Assembly: GCF_042186555.1 (NCBI RefSeq)
Contig: NC_133324.1
Coordinates: 70,775,793-70,839,792, forward strand
Reading direction: 5' to 3'
DNA length: 64,000 bases
From: Aquarana catesbeiana
Taxonomy: Eukaryota > Chordata > Amphibia > Anura > Ranidae
The notes beneath the pieces are model-generated. The model ran no database searches. It saw only the letters and a program-made list of their open reading frames with translations, and was not told the origin of the DNA. The position numbers and the translations under genes are program-made. How positions within the stretch are numbered: the stretch's first letter is position 1; the number at the start of each line of letters is the position of its first letter. Shown piece by piece: positions 53,621 through 64,000 of the stretch.

Positions 53621-55412
53621 CTCTTCCATTAAGTATCTCTTCAGAAGTGTCACCGCAGCAGTAACCAAAAAAAAAAGGCTCCCTGCAACCACTCCTCTGA
53701 TTGGGTAATGACTTTGAAATGCTGATTGTACACTTGTTTTAAATGATGTGATTGGTGAAGTTGCAAACGGCATTCATGTTTAAAGGCGCTGATTGCTTAA
53801 TGATTTCAAGTTGCTGATTACATCGTCAGTATTTTAGAGAATTATGCTGTAAATGTTCAATTCATAAAAACTTATGGAAAAATGCTTGATCATCCAAATA
53901 AAATTCAGTCACATTTAGATATGAACGAGTAGACATTTTCAATTCTACCCATAATATAACAACAGTGTTTTCAAAGCTGCGTGTTTTTCTTCTGAAGAAG
54001 AAAATTGAACCTATCATTTCAAAGAAGATGGCACTTACTAATCATGTAAGAAGCATGGAGGCTACCATTGCTGACCCCTTCTCAAAATGCTAGTTGCCTA
54101 GAAATCATGCTGGACTGCTGGCTTCAGTACTTTGAGTCACTGCCCTGAAACATGTATGCAGATTGAGGACTTCTGACTTTTTATTTGACTGATCTGCATA
54201 TTTGGTCCAGGACAGCAACAGCAATGCTACAATTGGCAAGAATGTAGGATTAAAGTGGTTCTAAAGGCTGAATGGCAGAAGTTTTTTTTACCCTAATGCA
54301 GTCTCTGCATTAAAATAAAAAAAACCTTCCCATTGCAGCTCCCCCCCTCCCCCTTATACTTGCCTGATCTCGATCCAGTCATTGACTCCCACTGCTTTCA
54401 ACCACAGCCAGTAATTAGGAAGCAGGGGGCTGGGTCGAGCTGAGCTCTGTATGTCAATGGAGACATAGAGAGCGGCTTGGGAGCAGCCCCTTCCCCAACT
54501 GGGAAAAGGAGAGAGACCATGTCAGGTTGGACATGCCAGTAGAAGGACTTTTGTGCACAGGCTAAAACATATTCCTTTTCATGCTCGCAAGAATCGGGCA
54601 CTGGCTAATTCATATGGGCATGTGCAAACTCGCGCGCATGAGCCGTCGTGCATTCTTGTGCACCTGTGACAGATGCTGACGCCAAACGTGCTGATCCTGT
54701 TAATCTGTACCCTGCTTCTAGTTGCTGACCTGGCTTATCTTGACCATTCTCTGATCTCCCCCTGCATCGACCTCGGCTTGTCCCCTGACCTTTGCTTCTG
54801 TCTGCTCCTTTGGCTCCTGCTTCACTGATCAGTTCCAGACCCGGCTTGTTTCCTGAACATGCTCCTGTCTATGCCCTGTACCCGATCCATCCCGCCTATG
54901 AATGATCTGGCCTACCTGAATCTGCTACTCTATCTGCTGTCACAGTACCAACGGCCTGCCTGCTTGCCTGCTTGCTGAAGCCATCTGACGACTTTTCCTG
55001 CACAGCGTGGATACCTGCCCTGCTGCTAGCAAGACCTACAGGCACTCGTGCCACTCTGTACTCTTGCTTCTCCTGTCTACACTATAAGGGGCCCATAGTC
55101 AGAGGTATAAGAGAGGCCTTCCTCATCATTTCAGGCTCTGCTACCAGGTACTGGATAGACCCCAAGCGCAGAGGCGGGCTTACATTACCCCAGGGTGGAT
55201 CCATGGCTGCAGTGGAGATAGTCAAGACAATGATGGGTGCAAGTCACTTTTCAAAGGTTTATTTGCCCTAGCTCACAGGGAGAGGGAGAATTAGTTTGCA
55301 GGTCTTCTCCAGCAACAGGGCTCCAGGCTCCATCAGCTTCTCCTCCATTTAAGAAAGTGTCTGGGTCCTATGAGGGCAGACACCGATCTCCCTCTAGCAG
55401 GACTAACATTCT
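53621..55412. other. no gene recognised
   Basis: No domain-bearing frame. TTAAAGTGGTTCTAAAGGC at 54252 begins a repeat related to that at 6153. 54640-55270 is C/T-rich (CCTGACCT, CTGCTC runs) with open frames but no domain. Possibly single-copy intergenic DNA or an old LTR-like element; nothing can be claimed. Confidence 0.4.
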
Positions 55413-55690
55413 CTGATGAGTGGAGTCACGGCGCATAACATCATCGCGAATTTGCGCTGCACCATCTTGATGGTTTAAAATCCCTATTGTATATGCTGCC
55501 TTTTTTACTGATGTTTATAAGTGCAATACTTAAAAAAAATTATCTCTTTGCGGTTTTCACTACACTATGAGATGACCATGTTCTCTTTTTAACACATTTT
55601 TTTTTTTTTTTAGAGAGATCTGGCTTTCCTATTTTTGGATCTGGAAACCTTATCTGGAGGTTTAAAACTGCGCTATTTGACCATTCTTTG
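55413..55690 (+). mobile_element. degenerate hammerhead-type retroelement relic
   Basis: CTGATGAGTGGAGTCAC (55413) is followed by CATCATCGCGAA and CCATCTTGATGG, then TAAGTGCAATACTT near 55521, the order seen at 15329-15470. The GAAAC block is missing, so the ribozyme core is broken. Family assignment is inference. Confidence 0.4.
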
Positions 55691-55759
55691 GGATAGTTAA
55701 ATCCTTACAGTAAGAAGCAGCATTATTGGGGTGACGGTGAGGTTGGAGGACTTTCTTAA

Positions 55760-56676
55760 CCCCTTGACGCTGAGCTACGCAAACATGAGGTCCCACTGGA
55801 CTGGGATTTTTTCCATGGGGAAATATTATATATTTGCGTATCTCCCAGCACAGAGACCGGGTCTGACCGAGAGCCCCAAGTGCTGAGCTCCCAATTCCAG
55901 GTAACCTGATCGCTGTGATAGCCTCTGATTGACTATTACAGTGATCAGGCACTGTGAAGCCCACCCCTGTGTTTTCTCTCTCTGTGAATGGAGGAGAGAG
56001 ATACATTGTATCTCTTTCTCTCCTCGCAGAGAAACAAAAAAAGTGTGTGTAAAAAAAATGAAAAATAAATAAAAATAATGATAATGAAAAAAATTTAATA
56101 AATAAAAAAATTTAAAAAATACCTAGATCAAGGTTTGATATAGGTCAGTGCTAGGGTTAATGTTTGGGCCAAGGTCAGGATCAAAGGCCAAGGTCAGGGT
56201 CAGTATTTTTTCGTGACAGGTTTTTTTTTGTCAGTTGGTGTCAGTGCCATTGTGTTTTAGGTAGGATTAAAAAAAAAGTACGCACTATTGTTTTTGGGCT
56301 GTACTACCGGTACAAACAACAACTAACATACACATATGTGGTATCACTGTGATCATCAGGAGCAGGAGATTTTAATTTGGGTTGTTTTTGGTGGAAGGTT
56401 ACGGTAGTAGCAAGAAATATACAGCTAAATTAAAATATATATATACATTTGTTTTACTATTTTGGGCCAATTTCCCTTTAATAATAAAAAAAAAATATGG
56501 TAATATCCATCACCATTTACCACCAATGGCAAGCCCAATTTGTCCTGAAAAAAAAAAAGCAGTAAAATCCACCTGGATGTGCAAAATAGTTGTGATGACA
56601 GTTTTACTAACATATGTCAAAGTTGCAAATTTGTGCTTAGGTATTAAGATTTTTTTTACCCTTGGTTGCGAAGGGG
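55760..56676. mobile_element. TTAA-flanked piggyBac-type MITE, CCCCTT ends
   Basis: TTAA at 55756-55759 and 56677-56680. Left CCCCTTGACGC and right GGTTGCGAAGGGG are short inverted repeats, a different subfamily from the CCACTT elements. The open frame crossing the right half (56382-56864) runs out through the end and is not a gene. Confidence 0.78.
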
Positions 56677-56794
56677 TTAATCTGGGTCTCGCCTTTAAGC
56701 ACCAGTCCCTACAGATTTATGACCATTTGAATGGACTTTTGTTAATAATTTGTTTTTATTCGTTTGCACTTTTCCACGCCTTTGAGGTGGGATT

Positions 56795-57365
56795 ACAGAA
56801 TTTCACCAAGTTTATCTTGGTCTCATCAGACCACAGGACATGTTCCAGTTATCCATGTCCTTAGTCTGCTTGTCTTCAGCAAACTGTTTACAGAATTTAC
56901 AGAATTTACAGAATTTCACCAAGTTTATCTTGGTCTCATCAGACCACAGGACATGGTTCCAGTTATCCATGTCCTTAGTCTGCTTGTCTTCAGCAAACTG
57001 TTTGCGGGCTTTCTTGTGCATCATCTTTAGAAGAGGCTTCCTTCTGGGATGACAGCCATGCAGACCAATGTGATGCATTGTGCGGCATATGGTCTGAGCA
57101 CTGACAGGCTGACCCCCCCACTCCTTCAACCTCTGTAGCAATGCTGGGAGCACTCATACGTCTATTTCCCAAAGACAACCTCTAGATATGACACTGAGCA
57201 CGTGCACTTAACTTCTTTGGTCAACCATGGCGAGGTCTGTTCTGAGTGGAACCTGTTCTGTTAAACCGCTGCATAGTCTTGGCCACTGTGCTGCAGATCA
57301 GTTTCAGGGTCTTGGCAATCTTTATGTACAACAACAATTCTTTTTTTAAGATCCTCAGGTGCCAT
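56795..57365 (-). pseudogene. Tc1-like transposase, N-terminal part with internal duplication
   Basis: Starts MAPEDLKKRIVVVHKDC (57365), with a broken paired-type DNA-binding region, then RLSLGNRRMSAPSIATEVEG and, in another frame, VSAQTICRTMHHIGLHGCHP, RRKPLLKMMHKKARKQFAED and NWNHVLWSDETKINL, which carries the first Asp of the DD34E triad. Frames change at least twice. A 112-bp tandem duplication (unit beginning CAGAATTTCACCAAGTTTA at 56799 and 56911) repeats KQFAEDKQTKDMDNWN and destroys the reading frame. The remaining catalytic residues are absent. Confidence 0.85.
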
Positions 57366-57736
57366 GTTGAACTTCCAGTGACCAGTATGAGAGAGTGAGA
57401 GCGATAACACCAAATTTAACACACCTGATGCCCATTGACACCTGAGACCTTGTAACACTAACGAGTCACTAAACACTGGGGAGGGAAAATGGCTAATTGG
57501 GCCCAATTTTGACATTTTGACTTGGGGTGTACTCACTTTTGTCACCAGCGGTTTAGACATTAATGGCTGTGTGTTGAGTTATTTTGTGGGGACAGCAAAT
57601 TTACACTGTTATACAAGCTGTACACTCACTACTTTACATTGTAGCAAAGTGTCATTTCTTCAGTGTTGTCACATGAAAAGATATAATAAAATATTTACAA
57701 AAATGTGAGGGGTGTACTCACTTTTGTCAGATACTG
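56795..57736 (-). mobile_element. Tc1-like element, 5' part
   Basis: The right end TGAGTACACCCCTCACATTT (read on the minus strand) follows CAGTATCTGACAAAAG, with TA at 57737-57738, the Tc1 arrangement. The element stops near 56795, so the 3' part with the end of the transposase and other inverted repeat is absent. Confidence 0.85.
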
Positions 57737-57739
57737 TAA

Positions 57740-60540
57740 ATCTATAAATAGCTATATACGGTATATGCTTATTAATTTTTCCATCTCCCAACTGATAACA
57801 CTGTTATTATATTTCATTTGAAGTGTTTTGCCTACATATTGTGCTAGCCGCTTTTTATTTATGTAGCGCCACCCCTGAAGGAGCTGCTTGAATATGTTTG
57901 GTTCTGTACTCTGCCTCTCAATCCCAAGAACAGTCCTAGCCCCTCTGGCACACCTAGTAAACAGTGTTAGTGCAAGCATGGTAGTAAATAGACATAAACT
58001 GTGGTGAACAAGAAAGTTTGTTTACTGGGAGACTTTCCACCATCAACAAACAGTAATAGGGTAACCCAGTAGTCAGAAATGGCAAGATTCTGATTTATAA
58101 CAGTATAGCACAGAGCTTCCTGCGGATTTCAAATAGCACAGTTAAAACAACTTAAATGGTTCTAATGTGGCCTATGTGCTCAGGCATGAAGGGAAGCAGG
58201 ACTGACTTGTTGACAGTAGGTCTATTTCCCTAAAATCCTGAAATCACAGGTCCAGGCGACAAACACGTGATGCAACAGGCAATAATATGAATTATCAACT
58301 TTAGGCTTAAGGTTAGAGTTCCTCTTAATGAGTATAACGATGACCACTGAGTCACTGCTAAATGAAGAAGAAACAGGAAAGTCCTTTCAATGTAAATGTC
58401 CGGTATCTTCAGCTAGCTCTGCTTTTGTCCACTTGGTGTCCTGTTTGGCAGGATGAGCAACGTGTATTTAAAGATATCCTGGCAGACAAAAGTGATGGAC
58501 AGTATGCTGGCAGTGTCCTGGTAAGCAAGCTAGATCATGTGTCTGCTCAGCAGGGTGTAAGTGTAACACAGGTTCTACAGGTGTAGCCACAGGTAAGGCA
58601 ACATTGTCTGCATGCAGTGTCTTTAAAGTGGGCATGTCCCTGCTCACCAATCCTGTGACCAAAGGGAGATGTCCTTGCAAGCTGGTTCTTCAAGTGACCC
58701 AACTGGCTACCTCACAAGCTGGAGCGCCTCACGCCTTCAGGGATGCCTGGAGATGCACCCGGGGTCCTCCCTCTGGTGGAATATCCATCACTGACCTTTG
58801 AGCTGTGGCAGGAACAGTCACATCAACTCAGGATGGCTGGTGCCTCTTTGCCTCGTGGTCTCCTGCCCCACTCCCAAGCAGCCTCTTGGTGTCCTACTCC
58901 TATCTCCTCCCAGAGCATGCTGGCCTGTGTAGTTTTCCCTCAGGGAGTTTACATTTGGGCCGTCTGTGTTGGGGACTACATGCCCCATGATCCCCTGCTG
59001 CTCTTGTGCTGGAATCCTATTGGTTCCCTCCCGCTTTCAATGAGGAAGCAGGTGAGGGAACAGAGTGGACGGCTGGGTCTGTCACACACTATTCAGTGGG
59101 AGAGGAAGGACAGGCTACTGTGTCCCTCAGATCCAGGCAGTGTGAGAATCCCGGCGGCCGCCAGCGGGAGGTGTGGGGCTGCGGGAGGGCTGAGCAGCAC
59201 CCGCTACATTTATTTCCTTCATATTTTATATTTTTAACTCTTGAGCCCAAACACAAGTGTATGTTTCTTTTAGTCGTCCTCTGGATCTCCCACCTTATGT
59301 GCTGTACCCTCCTTGACCAGGCAGGGAAGCTTGAGGAGTCTTGGGCTAGGCCTCAACCAGACTCTGGCCTACTCAGCACAAACCACTGCACACCAGGCTA
59401 CAGCCCTGGGGAAAAAGAGGGCTCACCAGGCCACTTCTCAAACATTTATTCCCTCCCCAGCATGCACCACTGCCAATGAACCTCTTTGTGGTTCCTAGAG
59501 AGGACATAAATTAGAAAAAGCTCAAGATTGTTACTGCCCCCTTGACTATAGCCCTAAGTGCCAGTGGCACAGAGTGGCGGCAGCAGGGAACAGCAAGAAC
59601 CCTCAACCTAGAGGAGAAGCCAAGTGATAAAAACTACAAATTGGCCTGTGCAAACCACTACCCAGGAAAGCTAAATTTAGTAGACACCTGACGACAGGGT
59701 GGCTACATGCGCATGATCAATTCTGCAACTTTATTAAGTCAGGTTCATTCAGTCAACAACACCATAGAAATTATTGTCCAAGGCGGGCTTGCACCTGACT
59801 TAACATTCAACCTGGGAAAAAGAGAAACTTACAGGTTAAAGTCTATTTTTTTTTCAATTAGTAGTTTGTTCAGGATTTGCTTACGAGCAAGCACACATCT
59901 GTTAAAATTAAACTTGGTTTTTATAATGCTTTTACATATTTTCCTTTTGCTTATTAAATCACGTTTACAGGTGTTCCTCAGGGAGACTTAAAGCAATCTT
60001 TATATAAAAAAAAATACTTTTAATTGATCAATTAAAAGGGTAAATAAGTAAAAACCTCACATCGTAAGCTCAATAAACGAGTTTGGTTGTTTCTTCCTGT
60101 CCACACCCTCACCCTCTGCTCCATTAACATATTCGGCCCTCTCTCAGGGATATAGCAACTTCCTCTGGAATATAAAACACATGTAGAAACTTGGATCACC
60201 TCTCTCTCACTACTTGCTGTTTATTTTTGCCAGAGTAAACAGAGCAGATCATGAATGGAATAATTCTAAGCTTTATGGCTTTGAAAAGCAGTTCTGTATT
60301 GCTTGTTTAGAACACAGCACTTTGTTCTTGCTTTTATGGGAAAATCGTGGGGAGAAAAACAATGGAAGTTTAAACCAGCGGGTTGTTAAGGCTCATTACA
60401 CTTTCGGTTCGGATAGGACATTTAAAAAAGGTGGTCCAGCCATGTTTTTACTAGCCCCACCCAATTGCCTACCTCCTGTCCCCATAATAGATTTTGTTTT
60501 AAAATACTTCCCCGTGATTGTTATTATTTTTATATTTGCA
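57740..60540. other. no gene recognised
   Basis: 2.8 kb without a supported gene. Plus-strand frames of 150-165 codons at 58743-59237 and 59006-59479 overlap each other, show no domain and look like chance frames in G/C-rich DNA (GGCGGCCGCCAGCGGGAGG near 59152). A real low-expressed or lineage-specific gene cannot be excluded by eye. Confidence 0.35.
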
Positions 60541-60565
60541 TTAGACCACATTTATCATTAAACTG

Positions 60566-60896
60566 TTTGTTACTCCAACACTTCATATTCCTGATATGTG
60601 CCTGCTGTACCATGTACTTGTTTGTTCTCTTTGTATTGCTTCCTTTATGTGACATCCCTGGTGTTCCTTCTAGTCCTCTTGCTTTCCTATTAAAAAAACT
60701 GACCACACTAAGCAGGAGAGCACACCGTGGTCAGTTCTCTAGCTATGCTGGGAACTCAGTGTGCTCTCCTCCAGTAGTCAGACTTGTCCTGACACGCCCC
60801 TCGCTGCACAGCCATTCACTGGCAAGCTCAGTTTGCTGCTACTTCTCCTCCCCCCCAGCGCTTATGCAGCTGAGAACAGAGGAACTGTGATCACGC
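60566..60896 (+). repeat. interspersed repeat, copy 2 (left part)
   Basis: Same family as 16130-16600, up to AACTGTGATCAC. Its right part resumes at about 63949 with AAAAAAGGTATTTATAATG and runs off the window. The 3.05 kb between is the L1/CR1 insertion, absent in copy 1. Confidence 0.78.
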
Positions 60897-61111
60897 ATAG
60901 TTACATTTTTATTGAAGTTTACAAGGAGAAAAAAGGGTATAAAAGAATACCAAAAAAAGGCAAAGGTAATGAACATAATGAAAGTTGTCCATAAGTAAGC
61001 AAGAGCATACAAGTAAAAATGAGATTACATCTTGAAGACAAACATAGTTACATAGTAGGCGAGGTTGAAAAAAGACACAAGTCCATCAAGTCCAACCTAT
61101 GTGTGTGATTA

Positions 61112-61522
61112 CTGGGAAAAAACAGGGAGGGGGAGGCGCCGACCTGAGTGTAGTGTTAAAATGATGACTTTAATAGGATAAGATTAAAAACACTTACAAG
61201 ATGATAGAAGATTCATGCTTGTCAAAGTAAAGTGCAGTCCTGGCATTCCACATGGCTCTGTGGGTCCCACTGCTGTTCCGGATAGCTGGGAAGGATTGAG
61301 CAGCTGGCTGGAATGGATCTCAGTGTTTCTCCAGGAGCAAAGGAACCAAGCAGCTCCACACAGACCAGCATGGACTGTGGAACAGGAAGTGATGTCACCG
61401 GCGTCTGATTGGACCTAGGCAGGGCTGGAATCTTGTCGATCAGGGCTGCAGTGATGAAAGGCTACGCGCTTGGAGCTGACTGCTCCTTCTAATGGCCTGC
61501 TGCCCTCTAGAGGAGGACAGAT

Positions 61523-61573
<51 letters not shown>

Positions 61574-62157
61574 CAATAGAGAGCATGTGGGTGTGACCGT
61601 GGAACTGGAACTTCCAGCAGACCAATCAGTAAACAATAAATTATAGCAAGGGGCAAGGTGAAGCAGGGGTTAACAGTCTCGGATTGACAAAAAAAAAATA
61701 TATATGGAAAAAAAAAATTTTTCAAAAAAATGATACACATGGAAATATTTGAAGCATAGTTCTCTTCTATATGTATAGAAGCCTATTGAAAATGTTGATA
61801 ATGTATGAAGGGCCAAGCAAGTAAAATAGAAAAAAAGGGGGGGTTAGTATGCATGTAAACATGAAGAGGTGATGGAGGGGGAACAGGCTGTATTGTAAAG
61901 AATTAATAATAATAATAATGAACAGTAAAAATAAAGTTGGTGCTGTGTTCTCCCTAGTTTGTATACCAGGGATGTATATGCGTGTGTGTCCCCTCATGGT
62001 GTGGATACCAAGTGTGGTGCACCTAATGATGGATCATGCAACATGCATATATGTCTGCACATACACATATATACATACACACATACATATACACACACAA
62101 GTGGGGTGCACCTAATGATGGATTATGCAACATGCATATATGCATGACTATACTGCC
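61112..62157. mobile_element. unclassified 1046-bp insertion with 13-bp TSD
   Basis: ATGTGTGTGATTA at 61099-61111 recurs exactly at 62158-62170. The insert includes GATGTCACCGGCGTCTGATT, a TA-dinucleotide run (61529-61572), an imperfect direct repeat GGTGCACCTAATGATGGAT (62018 and 62106) and a CATATATACATACACACATA stretch. No ORF with a domain. The duplication length suggests retrotransposition; strand and class are unresolved. Confidence 0.7.
61523..61575. repeat. (TA)n microsatellite
   Basis: Near-perfect alternation of TA interrupted once by ACATA at 61557-61561. Likely unstable in length. Confidence 0.95.
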
Positions 62158-62180
62158 ATGTGTGTGATTATATGTCAGTA

Positions 62181-63520
62181 TTACATTGTATATCCCTGTA
62201 TGTTGTGGTCGTTCAGGTGCTTATCTGATTGTTTTTTGAAACTATCGATGCTCCCCACTGAAACCACCGCCTCTGGAAGAGAATTCCACATCCTAACCGG
62301 TCTTACAGTAAAGAACCCTCTATGCAGTTTAAGGTTAAACCGCTTTTCTTCTAGTTTTAGTGAATGACCGTGTGTCTTATTAAATTCCCTTTTGCTGAAA
62401 AGTTTTATTTCTATTGTGGGGTCACCAGTACGATATTTGTACATTGAAATCATATCCCCTCTCAAGCGTCTCTTCTCCAGAGAGAATAAGTTCAGTGCTT
62501 GAAACCTTTTCTCATAACTAATATCCTCCAGACCCTTTATTATTTTTTTTTTTGCCCTTCTCTGGACTCTCTCTATTTCCAGTACATCCTTCCTGAGGAC
62601 TGGTGCCCAGATCTGGACAGCATACTCCAGGTGTCACCGGACCAGAGTCTTGTAGAGCGGGAGAATTATTGTTTTATCTCTGGAGTTGATCCCCTTTTTA
62701 ACGCATGCCAATATTCTGTTTGCTTTGCTTGCATCAGCTTGGCATTGCATGCCATTGCTGAGCCTATCATCTACTAGGACCCCCAGGTCATTTTCCATCC
62801 TAGATTCCCCCAGAAGTTCTCCCCCCAGTGTATAGATTGCATTCATATTTTTTCCATCCAAATGCATTATTTTAAAATTTTCTACATTAAACCTCATTTG
62901 CCATGTAGTCGCCCACCCCATTAATTTGTTCAGATCTTCTTGCAAGGTTTCCACATCCTGCGGAGAAGTTATTGCCCTGCTTAGCTTAGTATTGTCCACA
63001 AATACAGAGATTGAACTGTTTATCCCATCCTCCAAGTCGTTTATGAATAAATTAAATAGGATTGGTCCCAGGACAGAACCCTAGTGGACCCCACTTTCCA
63101 CCCCATTTATCACCGCCCTCTGAACTCACCCTTGTAGCCAGTTTTCAATCCATGTACTCACCCTATGGTCCATGCCAACGGACCTTACTTTGTACAGTAA
63201 ACGTTTATGGGGAACTGTATCAAATGTTTTTGCAAAATCCAGATACACCACGTCTACGGGCCTTCCTTTATATAGATGGCAGCTCACCTCCTCATAGAAG
63301 GTTAATAGATTGGTTTGGCAAGAATGATTCTTCATGAATCCATGCCGATTACTGCTAATGATACCGTTCTCATTACTAAAATCTTGTATATAGTCCCTTA
63401 TCATCCCCTCCAAGAGCTTGCATACAATTGATATTAGGCTAACTTGTCTGTAATTCCCAGGGATGTAACTTGGTCCTTTTTTAAATATTGGTGCTAAGTC
63501 AATACAAAAATTCCAGGTAG
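62181..63520 (-). pseudogene. CR1 reverse transcriptase fragment
   Basis: First frame: APIFKKGPSYIPGNYRQVSL, CKLLEGMIRDYIQDF, NRHGFMKNHSCQTNLLTFYE and VYLDFAKTFDTVPHKRLL (motif A, catalytic Asp present), to 63126. Second frame (63035-62634): SISVFVDNTKLSRAITSPQD, where CR1 elements have F-A-D-D; here the pair reads VDN, so the second catalytic Asp is lost. Then GESRMENDLGVLVDDRLSNG and ILPLYKTLVR. Third frame (62465-62181): RGDMISMYKYRTG, RRGFFTVRPVRMWNSLPEAV-like text and LNDHNIQGYTM. Frame changes between the three. Confidence 0.9.
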
Positions 63521-63948
63521 GTGAGGTAAGTAGGAGCCATTCAATGGAGGGATGCCTTTGCACCCTGCCCGACCCCGCACCATCATCAACACGGGTGCGG
63601 CAGGGCAGGCAAGTACTACCCAGAGCACCACCCAAGAAATTCATTTGTACATGGTCCTACACCCGTCTGAGAAATATGAAAAGCAAATAATTAACAAACA
63701 TGCCTCATGGTTTACTATATATCATGGACAGAGAGAAAACAAAAGCAAAGAAGTAAAATCAGTTCCAATTGGGCAATAGTAGGTGCATCTCTGAGAGAAA
63801 TATGCGGTAATGCATACACTATTGGGGTAATGGACGATTATGGCATTTAATCAATAGAGATCTCTGAGGAATAATACATCCAACCTGACCATATACCTTT
63901 AAATTTGTCTTGTTGGTCTTTAACCATATGAACCCATTGTTGAGCCTG

Positions 63949-64000
63949 GGGAAAAAAGGTATTTATAATGTTTTTTTTATATCTGTACAAAAATGTTTTG
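63949..64000 (+). repeat. interspersed repeat, copy 2 (right part, cut by window end)
   Basis: GGTATTTATAATG and ATATCTGTACAAAAATGTTTTG match 16494-16535, closing the split repeat begun at 60566. Confidence 0.8.

Larger units (their letters stand above)
61043..63520 (-). mobile_element. CR1-type LINE, 5'-truncated, itself interrupted
   Basis: The 3' tail (on the plus strand, ACATAGTTACATAGTAGGCG, GTCCATCAAGTCCAACC) is at 61043-61111 and continues at 62158. The RT frames occupy 62181-63520. Inserted into the L1 3' region. The tail is split by a 1046-bp insert with an exact 13-bp duplication. Confidence 0.85.
60897..63948 (-). mobile_element. L1-clade LINE 3' end, split by CR1
   Basis: On the minus strand the first part encodes AQQWVHMVKDQQDKFKGIW and SGWMYYSSEISID followed by TAA (63847-63849), the C-terminal end of an L1 ORF2. 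3'-UTR text follows to about 63520, then resumes at 61042-60897 and ends CTTGTAAACTTCAATAAAAA. The split copy of the 16130-family repeat on either side marks both ends of this insertion. Confidence 0.78.

Noticed and set aside
56382..56864. 160-codon plus-strand frame
   Set aside because: Crosses the right end of a TTAA element and runs into the Tc1 antisense strand, so it cannot be an ancestral gene.
58743..59479. Two overlapping plus-strand frames of 164 and 157 codons
   Set aside because: No recognisable domain or splice signals, and they overlap in different frames; G/C-rich composition favours chance openness.

Overview
This window is non-coding-rich vertebrate DNA, most likely from an anuran amphibian and plausibly a ranid frog. 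That reading rests on the mix of repeats: L1 and CR1/L2-type LINEs, a Penelope-like fragment, hAT, Tc1/mariner, piggyBac and PIF/Harbinger transposons, and many MITEs whose terminal repeats match the larger elements here. The species is an inference; no host gene was identified by name. Almost every recognisable protein is a transposase or reverse transcriptase. The one possible host feature is a short terminal exon at 50341-50445.

Layout. 1-8.7 kb: TTAA-flanked piggyBac-type MITEs (1486-2785, 3010-4206, 6216-6980, plus a truncated one at 543), a palindromic element at 1119-1290, and a fold-back element (4937-6113) carrying a Harbinger MITE. 8.7-13.2 kb: a tandem array of about 333-bp units with short 124-bp variants, arranged as a higher-order repeat. 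13.3-19 kb: MITEs, a perfect 31-bp-arm hairpin, a mariner-type MITE and a Penelope-like RT fragment. 19.5-27.2 kb: a broken Tc1 copy split by a 7.35-kb PIF/Harbinger element with exact TTA target duplications. That element carries three genes: a MADF-domain protein (-), a Myb/SANT-like protein (+) and a HARBI1-type nuclease (-), plus a SINE and an inverted piece of the MADF gene.

27.2-38 kb: unassigned DNA, a retroelement relic with 286-bp repeats, then a 5'-truncated L1 (33099-36580) with a 13-bp target duplication. Inside its RT sits a 500-bp insert flanked by a 14-bp duplication and containing a well-formed type I hammerhead ribozyme (33748-33816). 38.1-49.4 kb: a Russian-doll nest, with an outer hAT (38105-48322, 8-bp TSD) containing an inner hAT (38258-47949) containing a piggyBac element (38382-47066) with a nearly intact transposase; a third hAT follows at 48355-49400. 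49.4-64 kb: MITEs, the candidate exon, a piggyBac-type MITE, a damaged Tc1, and an L1 3' end split by a CR1, which is itself split by a 1.05-kb insert with a 13-bp duplication.

How they relate: the Harbinger MITEs at 5429, 35352 and 52735 look like internally deleted relatives of the 19.6-27.0 kb element. The TTAA MITEs share ends with the large piggyBac. None of the transposases seen here appears fully intact: the Harbinger nuclease lacks the region expected to hold its catalytic glutamate, and the piggyBac has a one-base frameshift before its Cys-rich tail.
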